NCBI GenBank assembly: GCA_032209605.1 | Contig: JASFXZ010000001.1 | Span: 46,442,619-46,506,618, forward strand | Reading direction: 5' to 3' | DNA: 64,000 bases | DNA from: Mactromeris polynyma | Taxonomy: Eukaryota > Mollusca > Bivalvia > Venerida > Mactridae | Shown: in pieces, positions 59,801-64,000 of the stretch | Position numbering within the stretch: position 1 is the stretch's first letter | Layout of the letters: every line of letters begins with the position of its first letter | Position numbers and translations under genes: made by a program | Notes under the pieces: generated by a model | What the model was told of the DNA's origin: nothing | Database searches by the model: none | What the model saw: only the letters and a program-made list of their open reading frames with translations

Positions 59801-62725
59801 TCTTCCTGACTGGGTTCGCAATAGAAATATACAAAATCTAGTAGGTAGTACCAATGTCCGAATTACGCCGCCTAAGGAATCGCAGGAGGACTCGGTCAGA
59901 GAAAGGGAGAGAACTTCTGTAGACAAGGGAGACAATCGCTTTCCAGGTAATTATAGGAGTTATCTTTCTTGATTTTTTCATCTACCAGGTTTTAAAGATT
60001 CCTTCAAAATTCTTCAAAGATAGTTGATAGTCTTAACGGTCAATAAAAGAACATGGCTACAAAAGTAATGTTAAATCATCAACTAGTTAAAATCAGTTAG
60101 CTTAGAACAATGCAATATCCATGAAGACTGGTTTCTAGCACAACTCAGACTAGCACACGCAGCGGTTATCTTCCCATGCAGTACAGCAATCACGATAACT
60201 ATAAGGGTAGAACACTGCGTAGGAGATTGACACTAGCCATGAAATCAGAGGAAGAAATTGCTGCAAGGAGTTCAGATGTTGGGTGGTGGCAACGGGTACT
60301 TTGAACTGTCAAGGGAGGTAACTGCTAGTATGGTTTGCGACAAACATGCAGGCATGTTTTTTTATAAAATTATGCGGTTAGGAAGCCAAGTCATTGAATG
60401 ATTATACTATGCAGTGCAAGAAATGTTGATATATCTGTAACAAAGGAGATTATCAGAGTTCTCTCCCCTTATGTATCCCTTCTATAGTATATGTATATAT
60501 TCTTAGACAACCCTAACCACCATCCGTCCAATCAGCAGTTTCTATTTCAACTGATTATATTATATATACAACGTTGGTCTAAGTCAGTTGGACAATCTCG
60601 TGTCATTGTCTATCCTATACATATATACTATGGAAAGGACAAAGTGAGAGAACTCTAGAAGGGATAAAGGGAGCAAACTCTATATAATCTATAGGTCCAG
60701 ATTATCATGCGTTGAGTCATTCACTACGGGATCTCACACAAACCATACGAAGTCTACAGAGAGATATGCAACTTCAAGCACGAGAAACGAGACAACTCCA
60801 TGAGGTTCTAAGACAGTGTGACATGTGTCGGCGACAAGACAGAGGTTAGCAAACAAACTATAGTTACCTATTGATACCAAATTGTGTACAGTAAATAAGA
60901 TTTAAAAAAAAGCATGATTGTATGGAAGAGGTAGAAAAACAGTAATAAAGGTTTTTCGGCGTAGCCGTACTAACATTGTTTAGCTATTTGCATATCAGTG
61001 TTGTATACACCAATCAAATCCACCAAGGCAATTTCTCTCAACCGAACAACATTTGTAACCTTGACACGGAATGGTTAACCTTCCGATAAAGGGTATGTTA
61101 CCTTATCGAAATCCACTGAATTTCGGTGAATTACAGAAATGCAGTTTGGATTTGGAGTGACCAGCACTCCTAACATCTCGGCATTTTTTATGTTGAACAA
61201 CAAATATTAACCTTAAAATTGCGCCGACCAAATTTTTTCAAGATATATCTTGTTTTTAGTGATTATTGTATATTATTAATATACATAATTAACGAAATGA
61301 GACTGGATTTTGAGGTCGTATTACTAAATAACGTAGTGGTCTTATTTTCGGAGTTTAAGACCAACTATAATTATACATAAAGAAAAAATTCGTTCTTTAT
61401 AATATCGGTCTTATATGCGGGGTGGTCACGAAATCAGGTGGTCGCAAAGAAGTTTATACTGTAGTTATAGTTATAGAGAGATATATCACGGATCTAATAT
61501 TAGATTCTCGATCCCTGGATAAATGTACAACTTGTATTGCTATTTGTTTCTTTTTTGTATTAGGTCATAATTTTGAAATAAATACTCAGTTTTGTTACAA
61601 AATTATATATTTTAACAAGTATGGTTAATATATCAAATATGGTGTAATAATATGTTTAAATGAATGATGCTGAATTGCTGGTCGCTGAATCAACATTAAA
61701 TAGAGTTTTATTCCAGTTTAAAGGAAACCCAGTTATTCTATATAAAAGTACAATTTAAGTTTTTCTACAGACATAATGATTTTACAATAATTTAAAAAAA
61801 ATCAAAAAATGAAATCTGCAAAATTTAAATTAACAATTCACTCAACAATGGGCTGGATGAGCGCATTTTGTAAGATGAGTATTGTAAAAACAACTGAAAA
61901 TAATCTTAACTATGGAATATTCAATGACACAAATCTGATTGGACCAAATCTTCAAATTGTGTCATTGATTGAACAACATATCATACATTCAGGGAACAAA
62001 CATGGTTGTTGTAATGAGAGTTCACTGAATAATGTTCCTGTTGTATTTCAGTTCCAGCAAAGCGTACATCGTGTCGAGACAATCCATGTTTCGCTGGTGT
62101 TACGTGTACAGATACAGAGAGAGGTTATCGGTGCGGAGAATGTCCTTCTGGTTACTATGGTGACGGTTTACGTTGTGCTAAGATACCAACATGTGCTGAC
62201 AACCCTTGCTACAGAGGTAATACGGTCTCACAATTTAAACTTATACAGTAATTCCTCCATAATGCGACCACCATTGGGACCTTTGACAACTGGTCTTATT
62301 ATTGAAGTGGTCTTAATATTGAGGTTGAATGAAGAGCAAAACAGTGAAAACTGACATGAAAATTGTGTTTTTTATTTTGAGGTGGTCTTATTATTGAGTT
62401 GATCTTTAAGAGAGGTTTGACTGTATCTGTATTTTACATTGATTGTTAAAAGCGTTGTTGCCAAAATCATGCTTATGTCTTATTTTTCTAATTTATTATA
62501 GGGGTAAAATGTTTCAATGTTGCCAATGGTTACCGATGTGGGTCATGTCCACCTGGTTGGACAGGAGATGGTCGCCGAGGAAACTGTCGTGTGACAAGGA
62601 TTGGTTGTTCATCAAGACCATGTTTCCAAGGTGTAACATGTACTGATACATCAGATGGCTATAAATGTGGGTCGTGTCCTCAAGGTTACGAAGGCAACGG
62701 AACTTCCTGTAAGGATATAAATGAG
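56760..62725 (+). CDS. Thrombospondin, type B (COMP/TSP-3/4-like), 5' part, seven exons
   Basis: Joined exons 56760-56832, 57335-57505, 58477-58691, 59694-59946, 60695-60844, 62052-62216 and 62502-62725 give 1,251 nt (417 codons) in frame; the gene runs off the right edge. The product is a secreted matricellular glycoprotein expected to be pentameric. Order: signal peptide (1-19); N-terminal laminin-G-like domain (about 20-205); a charged linker; coiled coil 244-282 with Leu/Ile/Met heptads ending QCDMC (Cys279, Cys282), the inter-chain disulphide motif of pentameric thrombospondins; then EGF-like modules from Cys295 with CxxNPCFxGVTC and YxCGxCPxGYxGDG patterns, ending in DINE, which opens a calcium-binding EGF. 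No von Willebrand C or TSR domain lies between the coiled coil and the EGFs, hence type B. The calcium-binding wire and C-terminal lectin-like domain lie outside the window. Confidence 0.92.
57335..57505 (+). CDS. Thrombospondin exon 2 (N-terminal domain)
   Basis: Acceptor TATATTTCAG, donor GTACGT, phase 1 at both ends. It encodes [20 protein letters not shown] and [11 protein letters not shown], consistent with early strands of the thrombospondin N-terminal domain. Confidence 0.85.
58477..58691 (+). CDS. Thrombospondin exon 3 (N-terminal domain)
   Basis: Acceptor CAATCTTCCAG, donor GTAAAG, ending in phase 0. It encodes [20 protein letters not shown] then CQLVGEE, like the hydrophobic strand and conserved LxxxDC of the family. 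Confidence 0.85.
59694..59946 (+). CDS. Thrombospondin exon 4 (end of N-terminal domain, linker)
   Basis: Acceptor CATAATTTCAG, donor GTAATT. It begins [20 protein letters not shown], followed by a Cys and a polar, charged linker ([20 protein letters not shown]). Confidence 0.85.
60695..60844 (+). CDS. Thrombospondin exon 5 (coiled coil with CxxC)
   Basis: Acceptor AATCTATAG, donor GTTAGC, phase 1 at both ends. It encodes [18 protein letters not shown], then [13 protein letters not shown], the oligomerisation coil and disulphide pair. Confidence 0.92.
60953..61253 (+). mobile_element. Dispersed repeat family R1, copy C (thrombospondin intron 5)
   Basis: The longest copy. It contains CGTAGCCGTACTAAC, CTATTTGCATATCAGTGTTG, CAACCGAACAAC, the CCGAAAT-type foldback, GGAGTGACCAGCA and CCTTAAAATTGCGCCGACCA. 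It lies 108 bp after the exon 5 donor. Confidence 0.82.
61285..61445. mobile_element. Partial MITE of the family at 62,244
   Basis: Contains GTAGTGGTCTTATTTTCGGA and GGTGGTCGCAAAGAAGTTTA with a final ACTGTAG. These resemble the inner and terminal parts of the MITE at 62,244; no clear left end is present. Confidence 0.5.
62052..62216 (+). CDS. Thrombospondin exon 6 (first EGF-like module)
   Basis: Acceptor TTGTATTTCAG, donor GTAATA, phase 1 at both ends. It encodes [20 protein letters not shown], then [15 protein letters not shown], and the first cysteines of the next module ([10 protein letters not shown]). Confidence 0.94.
62244..62425. mobile_element. Pogo/mariner-like MITE (thrombospondin intron 6)
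   Basis: About 182 bp. Left end TACAGTAATTCCTCCATAAT; the complement of the right end reads TACAGTCAAACCTCTCTTAA. Both ends include GTGGTC-type blocks (GCGACCACC; GGTGGTCTTATTATTGA). TA-type termini fit the Tc1/mariner superfamily. It is non-coding. Confidence 0.72.
62502..62725 (+). CDS. Thrombospondin exon 7 (second and third EGF-like modules)
   Basis: Acceptor TTTATTATAG, donor GTAACC, ending in phase 0. It encodes [51 protein letters not shown] and then KDINE. The next exon lies beyond the window. Confidence 0.94.
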
Positions 62726-63287
62726 GTAACCACTAATTGAAATACATCCTAGCTAGGTGTTAGTTATCAGATTATCAGAGAAAATACAGTACCGTATAGG
62801 CATTTGAAATATGAATATTGACGTCCCGCATGGAATACCACATACAAACTGTACAGCCTACCCAAAATCACAAATTATGACACAGACATTCTTGGTAGCA
62901 CTTTCAGAATTAAATGATATTATTTATCAGCTAGATGTAACTGATAAAATCTGAGTCATAGCTTGATGAAGTTATAAGGCTAACACTTTGTGTACAGTTT
63001 GTTAAATATTCCTTGGTATTTTCAAGACTTTATGTATGGTGTTTTTTAAGATTATGTATTTTTACACGTGAATAACATCTTAGTTTTATGAATAACAGAA
63101 CATTTTTCGTCATTATTACTTGTTGTGTGTTCAGACATCATGAAAAAGTGCTTATAAATGCTCTTATATTACATCGATAACTTTTAAAGTGATAATACAT
63201 CAGAAATAATAATCTATAAATATTGCCTTTTCTGCTCACAATTTGTTAAATTGATCGTAAATTCTTACTGCTGAAAAAAATGATGTT

Positions 63288-64000
63288 GTTGAAGAGAGGT
63301 AATTGTTGAAAAGGATGTTTCTATAGAGAAGCTATTGTTGAAGAGAGGTTGTTGCTCTAGAGACATTATTGTTCTAGAGCGGTTGTTGCTGAAGAGAGGT
63401 TGTTGCTCTAGAGACATTATGGTTAAAGTGAAGTTCTTGCTCAAGAGAGGTTGTTGCTGAAGAGAGGTTTTTGCTGAAGAGAGGTTCTTGCTCTAGAGAG
63501 GTTGTTGCTGAAGAGAGGTTCTTGCTCTAGAGAGGTTGTTGCTGAAGAGAGGTTGTTGCTCTAGAGAGGTTGTTGCTCTAGAGAGGTTGTTGCTGAAGAG
63601 AGGTTCTTGCTCTAGAGAGGTTGTTGCTGAAGAGAGGTTGTTGCTGAAGAGAGGTTCTTGCTCTAGAGAGGTTGTTGCTGAAGAGAGGTTGCTGCTGAAG
63701 AGAGGTTGTTGCTCTAGAGACATTATGGTTAAAGTGAAGTTCTTGTTCTAGAGAGGTTGTTGCTGAAGAGAGGTTGTTGCTCTAGAGAGGTTGTTGCTCT
63801 AGAGAGGTTGTTGCTGAAGAGAGGTTCTTGCTCTAGAGAGGTTGTTGCTGAAGAGAGGTTGTTGCTGAAGAGAGGTTGTTGCTGAAGAGAGGTTCTTGCT
63901 ATAGAGGGGTTGTTGCTGAAGAGAGGTTCTTGCTATAGAGGGGTTGTTGCTGAAGAGAGGTTCTTGCTATAGAGGGGTTGTTGCTGAAGAGAGGTTCTTG
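63288..64000. repeat. 17-bp minisatellite, about 41 copies, runs off the edge (thrombospondin intron 7)
   Basis: Two 17-bp monomers, GTTGTTGCTGAAGAGAG and GTTSTTGCTCTAGAGAG, mixed in dimers. The second holds the palindrome CTCTAGAG. An interruption with GACATTATGGTTAAAGTGAA appears at 63,412 and again at 63,718, 306 bp (18 units) apart. The left edge is degenerate. The final 110 bp is a 34-bp dimer with GCTATAGAGGGG. Confidence 0.95.

Noticed and set aside
61809..62354. 181-codon ORF across thrombospondin exon 6
   Set aside because: It is in a different frame from the cysteine-rich EGF translation, which has splice support; the ORF is a shadow.

Overview
This is a eukaryotic, intron-rich, AT-rich genomic window, most likely from a mollusc (bivalve-like) or another lophotrochozoan. 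The evidence is multi-exon animal genes with GT/AG introns, a divergent nicotinic-type receptor of the kind molluscs have in large numbers, a type B thrombospondin, tRNA-derived SINEs, non-LTR retrotransposon debris, MITEs and exceptional minisatellite content. The species cannot be fixed from the sequence alone. No bacterial, CRISPR or operon features are present.

Layout. 1-43,100 shows no gene I can support. It is a gene desert with fourteen clear tandem arrays: monomers of 53, 21, 48, 45, 67, 36, 44, 31, 47, 36, 36, 28, 34 and 65 bp. The largest are the 44-bp array (18,889-26,302, about 167 copies), the 67-bp array (8,914-12,240, about 50 copies), the 28-bp array (34,212-36,509, about 82 copies) and the 65-bp array (40,016-42,240, about 34 copies). 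With the 17-bp array that runs off the right edge, tandem arrays fill about 20.8 kb, roughly a third of the window. Several show higher-order structure of 1.02-1.16 kb, 1,064 bp, 780 bp and 306 bp. Between them lie palindromic MITEs carrying TGACGTCA, SINE heads and diverged duplications.

43,149-51,635 (+) is a complete six-exon gene for a Cys-loop ligand-gated channel subunit of the nicotinic type (596 aa predicted). It has a signal peptide, a canonical Cys-loop, vicinal cysteines and four membrane segments. It is unusual in having Trp at the pore position normally held by the -1' glutamate, and in lacking several agonist-binding tyrosines. Its introns hold a dispersed repeat, a G-tract, a pogo-like MITE, a 5'-truncated LINE and a palindromic MITE.

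56,760-62,725 (+) is the 5' part (seven exons, 417 codons) of a type B thrombospondin: signal peptide, N-terminal domain, a coiled coil ending in a CxxC oligomerisation motif, then EGF-like modules. It continues past the right edge; its seventh intron holds the 17-bp array.

The two genes are adjacent and on the same strand, but nothing in the sequence says they act together: one is a neuronal-type membrane channel, the other a secreted matrix protein. Exon boundaries were derived by hand from splice-site and reading-frame agreement. Every junction in both models keeps phase.
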